From Polynucleobacter sp. Adler-ghost (GTDB lineage Bacteria > Pseudomonadota > Gammaproteobacteria > Burkholderiales > Burkholderiaceae), in assembly GCF_018688495.1 (NCBI RefSeq), contig NZ_CP061320.1, forward strand, positions 840,586 to 904,585: DNA of 64,000 nt, read 5' to 3'. Below the pieces are notes generated by a model. It was not told where the DNA came from. It worked only from the letters and a program-made list of their open reading frames with translations, and did not search any database. Both the position numbers and the translations under genes were made by a program. Shown here piece by piece: positions 43,549-54,988 of the stretch (positions are counted from its first letter, which is position 1; each line of letters begins with the position of its first letter).

Positions 43549-44706
43549 ATGATACCTTCAGTACGTTGGGCCTTCGGGTCCTTTTTCTTTTTGTATTTCG
43601 CTTATGTTGGTTTAGTTTCTCCATATGCCAGCCTCTTTTTTCTAGATCGCGGCTTTAGCGTCATTGAGATTGCTATCTTAATGTCCATGTTGCAAATCAC
43701 CCGAATAGTTGGCCCATTCTCCTGGGGATGGTTATCTGACTATCTATCTGATCGTATCGGCATTATTCGTTTCTGTGCTTGCCTTGCGGCAATTACTTTT
43801 TTATGCATCTTTCTTCTGCAAAGTTACATTGCATTCTTTATTTGGATGTTTGTGCTCCACACTATCCTCAGTAGCTTGATGCCCTTGGGCGAGTCCGCTA
43901 CTGTGCATGCCTTATTTAAAGACAATTCATTTGATAAGCGTTATGGTCGTTTGCGTTTATGGGGATCGATCGGTTTTATTGCCATGGTCTTATTTGCAGG
44001 TGAGTTATTTCAGCGCAAAGGCATAGAGTTGTATCCCATTGTGGGCGCGGTAATTTTGATCTTCTTGGCATTGGTTACCTTTCGCTTGCATGAGCCCAAG
44101 ATGGAGCGTCGTAAGATGGTTAAGGGTGAACTGCTGATCGTTCTATTTAATCCGGATGTGCGCTGGTTCTTGCTCTCAGGATTCTTTATGATTTTTGCGC
44201 ATGCTGCTTTGTATGTGTTCTATTCCCTCTACTTGGCTGATTTAGGTTACGACAAATTACAGATTGGTTTGTTTTGGGCATTAGGCGTTGCAGCTGAAGT
44301 GATCTTTTTTTATTTCCAGAGCAAGGTGCTTAGTCGCTTAGATGCTGAGATTGTTTTGCAAATCGCTTTTGGTATTGGCGTATTCCGATTTATCTTGATA
44401 GCCTTCTTCCCGCTAACTTGGGTACTGATTCTGGCTCAGCTCATGCATGCGGGTACTTTTGGCGCACATCACAGTGCAGCTACGAAGCTATTGCAACGTT
44501 GGTTTACTGGCCCATTGCAGGCGCGAGGGCAGGCTCTAATGGCGACCGTGTCTTACGGCTTAGGCGGAACCTTGGGTGGCTTGATGGCGGGTTGGTTATG
44601 GGATGCTACCCAGCCCCGCAATGTATTTGTGATGGCGGCTTTAGCCTGCGGTCTAGGGGGTATGGCGATTGGTAAATTGCGCCCTCGTCACTACCCCGCT
44701 AGGTAA
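43549..44706 (+). CDS. MFS transporter (HcaT/PPP group)
   Basis: A 385-aa 12-helix transporter of the MFS_1_like/HcaT (phenyl-propionate permease) group. Visible are LVSPYASLFFLDRGFSVIEI, PFSWGWLSDYLSDRIG and LRLWGSIGFIAMVL. The substrate is unknown. It lies 32 bp after aroC. Confidence 0.82.
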   Translation: MIPSVRWAFGSFFFLYFAYVGLVSPYASLFFLDRGFSVIEIAILMSMLQITRIVGPFSWGWLSDYLSDRIGIIRFCACLAAITFLCIFLLQSYIAFFIWMFVLHTILSSLMPLGESATVHALFKDNSFDKRYGRLRLWGSIGFIAMVLFAGELFQRKGIELYPIVGAVILIFLALVTFRLHEPKMERRKMVKGELLIVLFNPDVRWFLLSGFFMIFAHAALYVFYSLYLADLGYDKLQIGLFWALGVAAEVIFFYFQSKVLSRLDAEIVLQIAFGIGVFRFILIAFFPLTWVLILAQLMHAGTFGAHHSAATKLLQRWFTGPLQARGQALMATVSYGLGGTLGGLMAGWLWDATQPRNVFVMAALACGLGGMAIGKLRPRHYPAR

Positions 44707-44721
44707 CTGAATCAGCTGTCT

Positions 44722-46392
44722 TTACATGGATCCGTAGTTCGGGCCACCACCACCTTCAGGGGTAATCCAAACAATGTTCTGACTTGGATCCTTGATGTCA
44801 CAAGTCTTGCAATGCACGCAGTTTTGCGAATTAATTTGCAACTGTGACTGACCCTCTTTTTCTATATATTCATACACACCAGCAGGGCAGTAGCGTTGCT
44901 CTGGGCCTGCATAAGTTTTGAGATTTAAGTTCACTGGTACCGATGCATCTTTTAAGGTGAGATGGATAGGTTGATTCTCAGCATGATTTGTATTGGAGAT
45001 AAATACAGATGAGAGGCGATCAAAAGTAATCTTGCCATCTGGCTTTGGATAGTCAATTGCTTGGTGCTGCGCTGCTGGTTCTAGGCATTCATGGTCCGCA
45101 TGCTTTACATGAATCGTCCAAGGCATGCTGCCACCCAACACTTTCTGCTCAAGGCCCACCATGAGAGTGCCAAGGTAGAGTCCTTTAGACATCCATGGCT
45201 TAAAGTTGCGTGCTTGGTTTAGTTCGGTATATAACCAGCTATTTTTAAAGGCGCTTGGATACGCAGCCAAAACATCAGCAGAGCGATTTTCGGAAAGAGC
45301 AGTTACTGCGGCTTGTGCAGCCAGCATGCCGGTCTTAATAGCTGCATGACTTCCTTTGATGCGTGAGGCATTCAGGAAGCCAGCATCACAACCAATGAGC
45401 GCACCACCGGGAAAAACTGTTTTAGGTAGGCTATTTAAGCCGCCCGCTGTCAGTGCCCGTGCACCATAGGCCAGGCGCTTACCGCCTTCAAAGGTTTCAC
45501 GAATCTTTGGGTGCAACTTATAGCGTTGAAACTCCTCAAACGGAGAGAGGTATGGGTTTTTATAGGACAGCCCAACAACTAAACCAACGGCAACCTTGTT
45601 ATCTCCTAAGTGATATAAGAATGAGCCACCATAGGTGTCGCTCTCCAATGGCCACCCTGCGGTATGAACCACCAGACCAGGCTTGCTCTTGGAGGGTTCT
45701 ACTTCCCATAATTCTTTAATACCAATACCGTAGCTTTGTGGGTCAGCATCTTTATCTAAGGCAAACTTGGCAATCAGTTGTTTGCCTAAATGTCCCCGCG
45801 AACCTTCAGCAAATAAGGTGTACTTGGCATGCAATTCCATACCAAGTTGAAATTGATCAGTGGCTTGACCTTCTTTATCCAAGCCCATCGAGCCTGTGAT
45901 GACGCCGCAAACTGCGCCTTGCTCGTTATAGAGAATTTCAGCAGCAGGAAAGCCTGGAAAAATTTCTACACCCAGGTTCTCGGCTTGTTGACCTAGCCAA
46001 CGAGTGACATTAGCCAAACTAACAATATAGTTACCTTCGTTTTTAAAGCAATCGGGCAACAGCCAATTGGGAACTTGAAATGCGCTGTCTTTGGTCAAAA
46101 ATAAAAACTGATCTTGGTTTACTTCGGTATCTAGCGGTGCACCTAATTCTTTCCAGTTGGGGAAGAGTTCAGTTAATGCCTTAGGGTCCATGACAGCGCC
46201 AGAGAGAATATGCGCGCCGATTTCAGATCCTTTTTCCAGCACACAGACGCTAATGTCCTTGCCGGATTGATTGGCTAGCTGTTTTGCTTTGATGGCTGCG
46301 GATAATCCAGCTGGGCCACCCCCAACGATGACGAGGTCATAGTCCATGGATTCTCTGGGTCCAAACTGTTCGAGTAATTCCTGGGCAGTCAT
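44722..46392 (-). CDS. Electron transfer flavoprotein-ubiquinone oxidoreductase
   Basis: A 556-aa enzyme that passes electrons from ETF to ubiquinone. The FAD loop VIVGGGPAGLSAAIKAKQ is near residue 21 and LSGAVMDPKAL marks the family. The C-terminal 4Fe-4S ferredoxin-like domain carries YCPAGVYEY, QINSQNCVHCKTCDIKDP and WITPEGGGGPNYGSM. Usual name etfD or ETF-QO. Confidence 0.95.
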   Translation of the reverse strand: MTAQELLEQFGPRESMDYDLVIVGGGPAGLSAAIKAKQLANQSGKDISVCVLEKGSEIGAHILSGAVMDPKALTELFPNWKELGAPLDTEVNQDQFLFLTKDSAFQVPNWLLPDCFKNEGNYIVSLANVTRWLGQQAENLGVEIFPGFPAAEILYNEQGAVCGVITGSMGLDKEGQATDQFQLGMELHAKYTLFAEGSRGHLGKQLIAKFALDKDADPQSYGIGIKELWEVEPSKSKPGLVVHTAGWPLESDTYGGSFLYHLGDNKVAVGLVVGLSYKNPYLSPFEEFQRYKLHPKIRETFEGGKRLAYGARALTAGGLNSLPKTVFPGGALIGCDAGFLNASRIKGSHAAIKTGMLAAQAAVTALSENRSADVLAAYPSAFKNSWLYTELNQARNFKPWMSKGLYLGTLMVGLEQKVLGGSMPWTIHVKHADHECLEPAAQHQAIDYPKPDGKITFDRLSSVFISNTNHAENQPIHLTLKDASVPVNLNLKTYAGPEQRYCPAGVYEYIEKEGQSQLQINSQNCVHCKTCDIKDPSQNIVWITPEGGGGPNYGSM

Positions 46393-46605
46393 TTCATTTC
46401 TCCGACATTACATATCAATAGGGTGCCTTGGGCATTGTGGCTATTTGGGTATTTTGAGCATTTTTGACACCTTCAAAGCCATCAGCTACTTCTCTATTTT
46501 AGTTCCAAGGCATAAAAACCAAGTTAGTGCCCAATGCCAAGAGGCTTGGAGGTCTAAAGCGTTATGATTGCTTTTTTACCTTTTTGGCAATATTAGGACG
46601 AATTT

Positions 46606-47304
46606 ATGAACAAAACTTACCCATCGGCTGTGGATGCCTTGCGGGATATCTTGAAAGATGGCCAAAAACTGGCTGTTGGTGGTTTTGGCTTGTGCGGTAT
46701 TCCTGAGGCCTTGATCCAAGCGGTTAAGGACCTTGGTGCGCAAAATCTGACTGCGATTGCTAATAACGCTGGAGTGGATGGCTTTGGTTTGGGTCTACTA
46801 CTGAATTCAAGACAAGTGAAAAGGATGGTTGCATCCTACGTAGGTGAGAACAAAGAATTTGAACGTCAGTTTTTGGCGGGCGAGCTCGAGCTGGAATTTA
46901 CTCCGCAAGGAACTCTAGCTGAGAAATTGCGTGCTGGTGGTTGTGGTATTCCTGCTTTCTACACCAAAACCGGTGTAGGTACTTTAGTTGCTGAGGGCAA
47001 AGAGGAAAAGGAGTTTGACGGTGAGCGCTACATCATGGAGCGTGCAATCGTTTCTGATATCTCACTCGTGAAAGCGTGGAAGGCAGATAAGTCCGGTAAT
47101 TTGATTTATCGCTATACCGCCCGTAACTTCAATCCAGTAGTTGCAATGGCAGGCAAGATCACAGTTGCTGAAGTTGAAGAGATTGTAGAGAACGGTCAAT
47201 TAGATCCTGATCAGATTCATACGCCAGGTATTTATGTGCATCGCTTGGTGCTGAACGCTACGCCGGAGAAGCGTATTGAGCAACGCACTTTGTCTGCTGC
47301 TTGA
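46606..47304 (+). CDS. 3-oxoacid CoA-transferase subunit A
   Basis: A 232-aa subunit with [17 protein letters not shown] and [13 protein letters not shown]. It pairs with the B subunit 50 bp downstream. Together they move CoA between succinyl-CoA and acetoacetate or similar 3-oxoacids. Confidence 0.93.
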   Translation: MNKTYPSAVDALRDILKDGQKLAVGGFGLCGIPEALIQAVKDLGAQNLTAIANNAGVDGFGLGLLLNSRQVKRMVASYVGENKEFERQFLAGELELEFTPQGTLAEKLRAGGCGIPAFYTKTGVGTLVAEGKEEKEFDGERYIMERAIVSDISLVKAWKADKSGNLIYRYTARNFNPVVAMAGKITVAEVEEIVENGQLDPDQIHTPGIYVHRLVLNATPEKRIEQRTLSAA

Positions 47305-47354
47305 TACCCATAGACACCATATAAAAACAGTACAGAATATTTAGGAAGATTGAT

Positions 47355-48005
<651 letters not shown>

Positions 48006-48070
48006 CCTTTTTTGATGGATAGTGAAATAATGGGGTCAATGACCCCATTTTCTTTTTTAAAGATTCCTTT

Positions 48071-49891
48071 ATGAGCGTTGTAGATCACTCACTTCATGCA
48101 CACAAGCAGGGTGATGCTAAGCATGCCCATAGCAAGGAAGTTTCCAACCAAAATCTTTTGCTGATTGCCTTGGTGCTCACACTCGGTTTTTCAGGGGTTG
48201 AGGGTGCCGCCGCTTACTTTGCGAATTCTTTAGCGCTGATATCGGATGCTGGCCACATGGTGACAGATGCTGCCGCACTAGGACTAGCCTTGTTGGCGCA
48301 AATCATTTCTCGTCGTCCGCCATCGCCAAAACATTCGTTCGGATTTGGAAGGGCTGAAGCCTTGGCAGCTTTTGTCAATAGTATTGCGATGCTGGCCTTA
48401 GTGGCATGGATTATGGTTGAGGCAATCAGTCGATTCTATGATCCGCATAAAGTCGATGGCTTAACTGTCACGATAGTGGCAGCCATAGGCCTACTAATGA
48501 ATATTGTGGTGGCATGGGTACTGTCGCGCGATAAAAAGAGTGTCAACACTCGCGCTGCCTTGGTTCACGTCATGGGTGACTTGCTAGGCTCTATAGCCGC
48601 TCTGATTGCGGGTATTGTGATTCAGCTTACTGGATGGATGCCGATTGATGCCATCTTATCTATTTTGGTTTCCCTCTTAATTTTGAAGTCCACCATTTCT
48701 ATTTTGAAAGAGTCTTATCACTTCCTTATGGAAGGGGTACCTCTACACATAGACTATTTACAAGTCGGCCAGGATTTAAAAAAGGTGCCAGGTGTTTTGG
48801 CAGTGCATGATCTGCATGTTTGGGAGATGACTCCCAGCTTTCCAGCGCTGATCGGCCATATTGAAATTGAGCGTATTGGCGAATGGCCTGAAATCATGGC
48901 GCGTATCAATGAGATGCTACTGAATAAACACGGAATTGATCACGTGACTTTGCAGCCAGAAGTTCCTGGCATGGCAGATGAGCGTACGCATGATGAACAC
49001 CTCAATGCTGAGATTAAAAAGCCGCATGTTATTCAGCATGGCGATACTTTTTATGTGACTTGTACTAGCCCCGATGGCCCGCATCGGATGGCTTACCATG
49101 CTTGGGGTAATCCGAATAATGCCAAGGTCCTAGTTTGTGTTCACGGTCTGACACGCAGGGGAAGTGATTTCAAAACCCTGGCAGAGGCAATGAGTCAGGA
49201 CTATTACGTTGTTTGTCCTGATGTGGTGGGCCGAGGTGATTCTGATCGACTTCAGAATCCTATGCTCTACGCTGTTCCCCAATACGTTGCGGATATGGCA
49301 AGCTTAGTTGCGCATCTCGGCGTTGCGCAAGTAGACTGGTTTGGTACCTCAATGGGTGGTTTGATTGGCATGGTCTATGCCGCAATGCCTAAGAGTCCGA
49401 TTCGTCGCATGCTGATTAATGATGTAGGTCCACGCATTGAGCCTGAGGCCATCAAGCGCCTAGGTTCTTATGTTGGCCAGCCTTTTAGCTTTTCTCATCG
49501 TGCAGATGCTCTGCAGCGCCTCAATGAGATCTGCGCGTCTTTTGGTAGTCATACCCCAGAGGAGTGGGAGATTTATAACGGTCCCATGCTCGTTCAAAAA
49601 AATGGACTTTGGGTAATGCATTACGACCCTAATATTTCTGTGCCGTTTGCATCGGTTAATCCGATTATGGCAAAGGCGGGAGAAATGGCGATGTGGCATG
49701 CTTTCAAGCAAATCCATATTCCGATGTTGATCGTGCGAGGCGGTGAGTCAGATTTGCTTTCCGCTAAAACTGTAGCCGAGATGTGCAAGGTCAATCCTTA
49801 CATTCGGAGTATTGAAATTCCGGGAGTTGGGCATGCACCCGCCTTTGTAAAGTTGGAGCAAGTGGCTTTAGCAAAAGAATTCTTCAGTTAA
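48071..49891 (+). CDS. CDF metal transporter fused to alpha/beta hydrolase
   Basis: A single 606-aa frame joining two proteins. Residues about 25-305 form a cation diffusion facilitator (ZitB/CzcD-like) with the metal sites SDAGHMVTDAAAL and HVMGDLLGSIAAL and the cytosolic domain VHDLHVWEMTPS, HVTLQPE. Residues about 320-606 form an alpha/beta hydrolase with CVHGLTRRGSDF, nucleophile elbow FGTSMGGLIGM and IPGVGHAPAF. The join (about 306-320) is a short polar linker. No frame change is seen. The hydrolase half would be cytosolic. Confidence 0.9.
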   Translation: MSVVDHSLHAHKQGDAKHAHSKEVSNQNLLLIALVLTLGFSGVEGAAAYFANSLALISDAGHMVTDAAALGLALLAQIISRRPPSPKHSFGFGRAEALAAFVNSIAMLALVAWIMVEAISRFYDPHKVDGLTVTIVAAIGLLMNIVVAWVLSRDKKSVNTRAALVHVMGDLLGSIAALIAGIVIQLTGWMPIDAILSILVSLLILKSTISILKESYHFLMEGVPLHIDYLQVGQDLKKVPGVLAVHDLHVWEMTPSFPALIGHIEIERIGEWPEIMARINEMLLNKHGIDHVTLQPEVPGMADERTHDEHLNAEIKKPHVIQHGDTFYVTCTSPDGPHRMAYHAWGNPNNAKVLVCVHGLTRRGSDFKTLAEAMSQDYYVVCPDVVGRGDSDRLQNPMLYAVPQYVADMASLVAHLGVAQVDWFGTSMGGLIGMVYAAMPKSPIRRMLINDVGPRIEPEAIKRLGSYVGQPFSFSHRADALQRLNEICASFGSHTPEEWEIYNGPMLVQKNGLWVMHYDPNISVPFASVNPIMAKAGEMAMWHAFKQIHIPMLIVRGGESDLLSAKTVAEMCKVNPYIRSIEIPGVGHAPAFVKLEQVALAKEFFS

Positions 49892-49906
49892 GGATTTGAA
49901 TCGCCC

Positions 49907-51928
49907 ATGTCAAATGCTTCTTCTGCATCTGAGAGCATCAAAATTATTGATGGTTGGTACGGTGAGCCTTCTGAAAATCATGCATCTGGCGTTCTCAGCA
50001 TACTGAAGCTGCTTCACCTAGATCAAGCAACGCTCACCGCTGCACATAATATTGCCCGCACCCATGGCAAAGAGTCACTCACCAAACTGATTGGCGATGA
50101 GTCAGCCAGACTGTTGATTGGCTACCGGGGCCTGAGACAGGCTCAAGCCAAGCTGGTGCGCAATGATGGCGGTCTGAGTATTTCTGGGCAAGAAGAAATG
50201 CTGAGAAAGATGTTGCTCGCTTTTGGTGATGATCTACGCGTCGTTCTCATTTATCTTGCTTCACGCTTGCAAACACTGCGTTGGATTACGCATGAAAAAA
50301 TTGAGATGCCAAAAGCTTGGGCGCAAGAGATTCTTAATATTGATGCATCACTTGCGAATCGCCTCGGTATTTGGCAAATGAAATGGGAGATGGAGGACTT
50401 GGCATTTCGAGTTCTCTCTCCAGAAACCTACCGCGACATTGCCAAGATGTTAGATGGCAAGCGTATTGAGCGCGAATCTTTTATTAATCAGATTGTTACT
50501 AAGCTTAAAGAAGAATTAAATGCTGCCCATATTGAGGGTGAGGTTCAAGGTCGCCCAAAGCACATCTACAGCATTTGGAAAAAGATGCAGGGCAAGTCAT
50601 TAGACTTTGCCAATCTCTATGACGTCAGGGCATTTAGAGTTTTAGTAGATGACGTTAAATCCTGTTACGCAATTTTAGGAATAGTACATAACGTCTGGCA
50701 GCCTGTGCCACGGGAATTTGATGACTACATTGCTAGGCCAAAGCCAAACGGATATCAATCTTTGCATACCGTAGTGATGGATGAGCATGGGACAGCATTT
50801 GAGATTCAGGTACGTACTAATGAAATGCATCAACAGGCTGAGTATGGATTGGCTGCTCATTGGCGCTACAAGGAGGGTGCTTATATTGGCGCTGCAACTC
50901 CGCCAAAAAATAAGTCCAATGATGCAAATCCAAGTCATCAAATTGGCACCCACAGTGCGGCAGTTGCCTATGAGCGCCAAATTGCTTGGGCAAGACAACT
51001 TATCTCTTGGAAAGAAGATGCTTGGGAGCAACTCAAACACCATGAGATCGATGACCATATCTATGTGCTCACTCCATTAGGAAAAGTCATTTCCTTAGAG
51101 AAGGGTTCATCGCCTATCGACTTTGCATACGCAGTTCATACCGACCTCGGTCACCGTTGTCGAGGTGCTCGAGTAGATGGTGCGATGGTGCCTTTAGATA
51201 CTTCATTGCAGAATGGTCAAACGGTTGAAATCGTCGCTGTAAAACATGGCGGCCCCTCGCGAGATTGGATTAGTCCTAGCCGCAATTACTTGCGCTCACA
51301 GCGTGCTCGCACACGTGTACGCGCTTGGTTCAATGCTTTGGATGATGAAGAGGCGGGGTCTAAGTCTAATGACGCCAAGCTGGAGCAAAAGACAGAAGCG
51401 AAGGTCATTGCTCCAGCCCCGGAAATTGTTCTTAAACAAAGTGCTCGTAAGCAAGGTCAGGCAAGTGATGTGTTGGTGGTGGGGGTAGATTCATTGATGA
51501 CCCAGTTGGCGCGGTGCTGCCGGCCGGTACCACCCGATGCGATTGCCGGTTTTGTGACCCAGGGTCGCGGTGTGTCGATCCATCGACGCTCTTGTAGAAC
51601 GTTTAGAGGTTTATTGGAGCGAGCTCCTGAGCGCGTTATCCAAACTGCCTGGAATGATTCTGTGCTTGAAACGGCCGCCGGAAATGATCCTCGGCGTGTA
51701 TTTCCTGCAGATTTAGCTGTTACCGGGCTGGATCGTCCTGAGCTGATGCGCGAGTTGTTTGAGATTCTGACAAGGCAGGGTGTCCACGTGATTGATCTTC
51801 GTAAATCTGCCAAGCGAGGCCTTGCTCAAATACTATTGACAGTGGAGATTAAAGACTCAGAAGCCTTGCGGCTCATCCAAAACGCCCTAGAAGAAGTCAA
51901 AGGGGTGACTCAAGTACGCCGCCGGTGA
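49907..51928 (+). CDS. relA: RelA-type (p)ppGpp synthetase
   Basis: A 673-aa RelA/SpoT protein. The N-terminal HD region is degenerate: no H-D-x-x-E-D motif is visible, so it should lack hydrolase activity. The synthetase domain has GRPKHIYSIWKKMQG, NLYDVRAFRVLVDD and RPKPNGYQSLHTVV. TGS (GSSPIDFAYAVHTDLGHRC), a Cys-rich region (LARCCRPVPPD, SCRTF) and a C-terminal ACT domain follow. It is 16 bp behind the CDF-hydrolase fusion. Confidence 0.92.
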   Translation: MSNASSASESIKIIDGWYGEPSENHASGVLSILKLLHLDQATLTAAHNIARTHGKESLTKLIGDESARLLIGYRGLRQAQAKLVRNDGGLSISGQEEMLRKMLLAFGDDLRVVLIYLASRLQTLRWITHEKIEMPKAWAQEILNIDASLANRLGIWQMKWEMEDLAFRVLSPETYRDIAKMLDGKRIERESFINQIVTKLKEELNAAHIEGEVQGRPKHIYSIWKKMQGKSLDFANLYDVRAFRVLVDDVKSCYAILGIVHNVWQPVPREFDDYIARPKPNGYQSLHTVVMDEHGTAFEIQVRTNEMHQQAEYGLAAHWRYKEGAYIGAATPPKNKSNDANPSHQIGTHSAAVAYERQIAWARQLISWKEDAWEQLKHHEIDDHIYVLTPLGKVISLEKGSSPIDFAYAVHTDLGHRCRGARVDGAMVPLDTSLQNGQTVEIVAVKHGGPSRDWISPSRNYLRSQRARTRVRAWFNALDDEEAGSKSNDAKLEQKTEAKVIAPAPEIVLKQSARKQGQASDVLVVGVDSLMTQLARCCRPVPPDAIAGFVTQGRGVSIHRRSCRTFRGLLERAPERVIQTAWNDSVLETAAGNDPRRVFPADLAVTGLDRPELMRELFEILTRQGVHVIDLRKSAKRGLAQILLTVEIKDSEALRLIQNALEEVKGVTQVRRR

Positions 51929-51947
51929 TAAACTCTATGGCTTATAT

Positions 51948-52024
51948 AGGCTCGTAGCTCAGCTGGTTAGAGCACCACCTTGACATGGTGGGGGTCGTTG
52001 GTTCGAGTCCAATCGAGCCTACCA
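51948..52024 (+). tRNA. tRNA-Val (anticodon GAC)
   Basis: A complete 77-nt cloverleaf with encoded CCA: acceptor AGGCTCG/CGAGCCT, anticodon arm CCACC-TTGACAT-GGTGG, T loop TTCGAGT. A G+C-rich imperfect hairpin with a T tract (52036-52079) follows and may terminate it. Confidence 0.97.
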
Positions 52025-52137
52025 ACGAATAAAGACCCAAAAGTGCGCGGTTGCCGAAAAGCTCCCGCGCTTTCTTTTTGGTAGATGTTGTGCAGTAAAT
52101 CAGTCTCTTGACTGAATCTTAAGAAGATGGAGCGGTC

Positions 52138-54060
52138 ATGCTTGTAGTTACTCTGCCAGATGGATCTAAACGTGAGTTCGAAGCTCCCGTACGCGTTCTT
52201 GATGTTGCCCAAAGCATTGGAAGCGGTCTTGCTAAAGCTGCCCTCGGCGGCATAGTGGACGGCAAGATGGTAGATGCCAGTTTTGTGATTGACAAAGATA
52301 GTCAGCTGGCAATCATTACCGATAAAAGCCCAGAAGCGCTGGAGATTGTGCGTCACTCCACGGCGCACTTATTAGCTTATGCTGTTAAAGAGCTATTCCC
52401 AGAGGCGCAAGTCACTATTGGCCCTGTCATCGAAAACGGTTTTTATTACGACTTCTCGTTTCACCGCCCATTCACACCGGAAGATTTGGTAGCAATTGAG
52501 AAGAAAATGGCTGAGCTGGCTAAGAAAGACGAGTCAGTGATTCGTACAGTAATGCCGCGTGATGAGGCTGTGAAGTTCTTCAAGGATCAAGGCGAAAACT
52601 ACAAAGCGGAAATTATTTCTAGCATCCCACAGGGTGAAGATGTGTCTTTGTATGCTGAGGGCAAGTTTACCGACTTATGCCGCGGACCCCATGTGCCATC
52701 CACTGGCAAGCTCAAGGTATTCAAGCTTCTGAGCGTTGCTGGTGCTTACTGGCGTGGCGATAGCAAAAATGAGATGTTGCAACGGATCTACGGTACAGCT
52801 TGGCTGAAAAAAGAAGATCAAGATGCGCATTTGCATATGCTTGAAGAGGCTGAGAAGCGCGACCACCGTCGCCTTGGTAAGTTCTTAGATTTATTTCACT
52901 TTCAAGCTGAAGCGCCTGGGTTAATTTTCTGGCATCCAAAAGGCTGGTCTATTTGGCAAGAGGTTGAACAGTACATGCGCCGTGTTTATCAGCGCGAAGG
53001 CTACCAAGAAGTAAAGGCCCCACAAATTTTGGATCGTGGTCTTTGGGAAAAGTCTGGCCACTGGGATAACTACAAAGAAAACATGTTTACAACGGAGTCG
53101 GAGAATCGTGCATATGCATTAAAGCCGATGAACTGCCCAGGACATGTGCAGATTTTTAATTCCGGCTTACATAGTTATCGTGAGCTGCCGTTGCGATACG
53201 GCGAGTTTGGTCAGTGTCACCGCAACGAACCGTCGGGTGCATTGCATGGTTTGATGCGCGTCCGTGGTTTCACGCAAGATGATGGCCATATTTTCTGTAC
53301 TGAAGATCAGATTCAGTCTGAAGTGGCTGCGTTTGATAAGGCAGTTCGTGAGGTTTATCAAGATTTTGGCTTTACTGAAGTTGCCGTCAAGCTCGCCTTG
53401 CGCCCAGTAAAACGCGTTGGCGATGACGCTATTTGGGATAAAGCGGAGGCTGCCTTACGTGGCGCCTTGACCGCTTCAGGCCAAGAATGGGAAGAATTGC
53501 CAGGAGAGGGTGCTTTTTATGGTCCGAAGATCGAATATCACCTTAAGGACTCGATTGGCCGTACTTGGCAGTGCGGTACGATTCAGGTGGATTTCTCGAT
53601 GCCAGCCCGTTTAGGCGCTGAATATGTCACCGAAGAGAACACTCGCAAGGCTCCAGTGATGCTTCACAGAGCAATTGTCGGCTCTTTGGAGCGTTTTATC
53701 GGCATTTTGATCGAAAACCATGCTGGAAATATGCCAGTTTGGCTTGCCCCGACTCAGGCTGTAGTCCTTAATATCTCGGATAATTCTGCTGCATATGCCC
53801 AAAAAGTCCAGCAATCTCTGAAAAAACAAGGGTTTAGAGTCGAATCGGATTTGCGGAATGAGAAAATTACGTATAAAATACGCGAGCACGCATTACAGAA
53901 GCTCCCATTTTTGTTAGTTGTAGGGGATAAAGAAGCGGAAAGTAATTCGGTGGCCGTTCGTGCCCGTGGCGGAGTGGATTTAGGGGTAATGCCTCTTGAT
54001 GCCTTCGTTGCCCGACTCCAGCAGGATATTTCTCAGAAAGTCGGACCCGAGCTTAGCTAG
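52138..54060 (+). CDS. thrS: Threonyl-tRNA synthetase
   Basis: A 640-aa class II synthetase with TGS, editing ([20 protein letters not shown]), catalytic (motif 2 region [10 protein letters not shown], motif 3 [16 protein letters not shown]) and anticodon domains. It is the first gene of the thrS-infC-rpmI-rplT-pheST-ihfA translation cluster. Confidence 0.97.
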   Translation: MLVVTLPDGSKREFEAPVRVLDVAQSIGSGLAKAALGGIVDGKMVDASFVIDKDSQLAIITDKSPEALEIVRHSTAHLLAYAVKELFPEAQVTIGPVIENGFYYDFSFHRPFTPEDLVAIEKKMAELAKKDESVIRTVMPRDEAVKFFKDQGENYKAEIISSIPQGEDVSLYAEGKFTDLCRGPHVPSTGKLKVFKLLSVAGAYWRGDSKNEMLQRIYGTAWLKKEDQDAHLHMLEEAEKRDHRRLGKFLDLFHFQAEAPGLIFWHPKGWSIWQEVEQYMRRVYQREGYQEVKAPQILDRGLWEKSGHWDNYKENMFTTESENRAYALKPMNCPGHVQIFNSGLHSYRELPLRYGEFGQCHRNEPSGALHGLMRVRGFTQDDGHIFCTEDQIQSEVAAFDKAVREVYQDFGFTEVAVKLALRPVKRVGDDAIWDKAEAALRGALTASGQEWEELPGEGAFYGPKIEYHLKDSIGRTWQCGTIQVDFSMPARLGAEYVTEENTRKAPVMLHRAIVGSLERFIGILIENHAGNMPVWLAPTQAVVLNISDNSAAYAQKVQQSLKKQGFRVESDLRNEKITYKIREHALQKLPFLLVVGDKEAESNSVAVRARGGVDLGVMPLDAFVARLQQDISQKVGPELS

Positions 54061-54102
54061 GGGTGGAATGGTTTTTATTGTTTTTTTAAAGGAATTAAGA
54101 AG

Positions 54103-54627
54103 ATCGCTACTGATAAATCGCAGCGCATAAATCGGGAGATTACTGCTCCTGAAGTGCGTCTGATTGGACTGGATGGAGAACCCATCGGTGTAGTTAAGTT
54201 GAGTGAAGCCCTGGCTTTAGCAGAAGAGAAAGAGACCGATTTGGTTGAAATTGCTCCGACGGCTGTGCCACCTGTAGTCCGGATCATGGACTTCGGCAAA
54301 TTCAAATACCAAGAAGCCAAACGTTTGCATGAAGCTAAGCTCAAGCAAAAAGTGATTCAGGTGAAGGAAGTTAAATTCCGTCCCGGCACAGATGATGGTG
54401 ACTATGGTGTGAAGCTACGCAATCTAATCCGCTTTTTGGAAGATGGCGATAAGACAAAGATTACGCTGCGGTTTCGGGGTCGTGAAATGGCTCACCAAGA
54501 AATCGGAGTCAGAATGTTGGAACGTTTGAAGTCAGACCTGATTGAGCATGGTCAAGTAGAACAGTTTCCAAAGATGGAGGGTCGCCAAATGGTGATGGTG
54601 TTGGCCCCCATTCGTAAGGCTAAGTAA
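54103..54627 (+). CDS. infC: Translation initiation factor IF-3
   Basis: A 174-aa IF-3 starting at the rare codon ATC (54103), with AAAGGA nine bases before it. The sequence after it, [20 protein letters not shown], is the expected IF-3 N-terminus and no ATG or GTG fits. ATT at 54094, in the same frame, is a poorer choice because it touches the ribosome site. Rare starts let IF-3 limit its own synthesis, since IF-3 rejects non-canonical starts. Body motifs: [15 protein letters not shown] and [10 protein letters not shown]. Confidence 0.92.
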   Translation: MATDKSQRINREITAPEVRLIGLDGEPIGVVKLSEALALAEEKETDLVEIAPTAVPPVVRIMDFGKFKYQEAKRLHEAKLKQKVIQVKEVKFRPGTDDGDYGVKLRNLIRFLEDGDKTKITLRFRGREMAHQEIGVRMLERLKSDLIEHGQVEQFPKMEGRQMVMVLAPIRKAK

Positions 54628-54765
54628 TAAACCAAATCGCAAGATGAGGTTTGTTGTTTAAGTAGGGAGGGGTCGTAGACCCTGGTAGCAAGAAGTGCTT
54701 CTAGGTACAGGAAGCGTAACCGTCGGTTACCACCTAAGTTGCACATGCAGAAGAAGGGGTGCTTT
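54628..54765 (+). promoter_or_regulatory. infC-rpmI spacer, possible L20 control leader
   Basis: A 138-bp spacer, long for this operon. It contains paired blocks (GGGGTCGTAGACCC, GTAACCGTCGGTTAC) that can fold into hairpins. In E. coli, protein L20 represses rpmI through RNA structure in this region; I suggest but cannot prove the same. Confidence 0.35.
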
Positions 54766-54963
54766 ATGCCCAAGATGAAGAGCAAGAGTAGCGCTAAAAA
54801 GCGCTTCACGGTTCGCGCAGGCGGAACGATCAAACGAGGCCAGGCTTTCAAACGCCACATCCTCACCAAGAAGACCACAAAGAATAAGCGTCACCTACGT
54901 GGTACTACCGAAGTTGCGAAGGCAGACGTTAAGTCAATTCGCTCTATGCTTCCTTACGCTTAA
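54766..54963 (+). CDS. rpmI: 50S ribosomal protein L35
   Basis: A 65-aa basic protein, [20 protein letters not shown] to [12 protein letters not shown], the standard L35. Start at 54766 with AAGGGG upstream. Confidence 0.97.
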   Translation: MPKMKSKSSAKKRFTVRAGGTIKRGQAFKRHILTKKTTKNKRHLRGTTEVAKADVKSIRSMLPYA

Positions 54964-54988
54964 CCTCAGACTAGATTAGGAGAATTAA

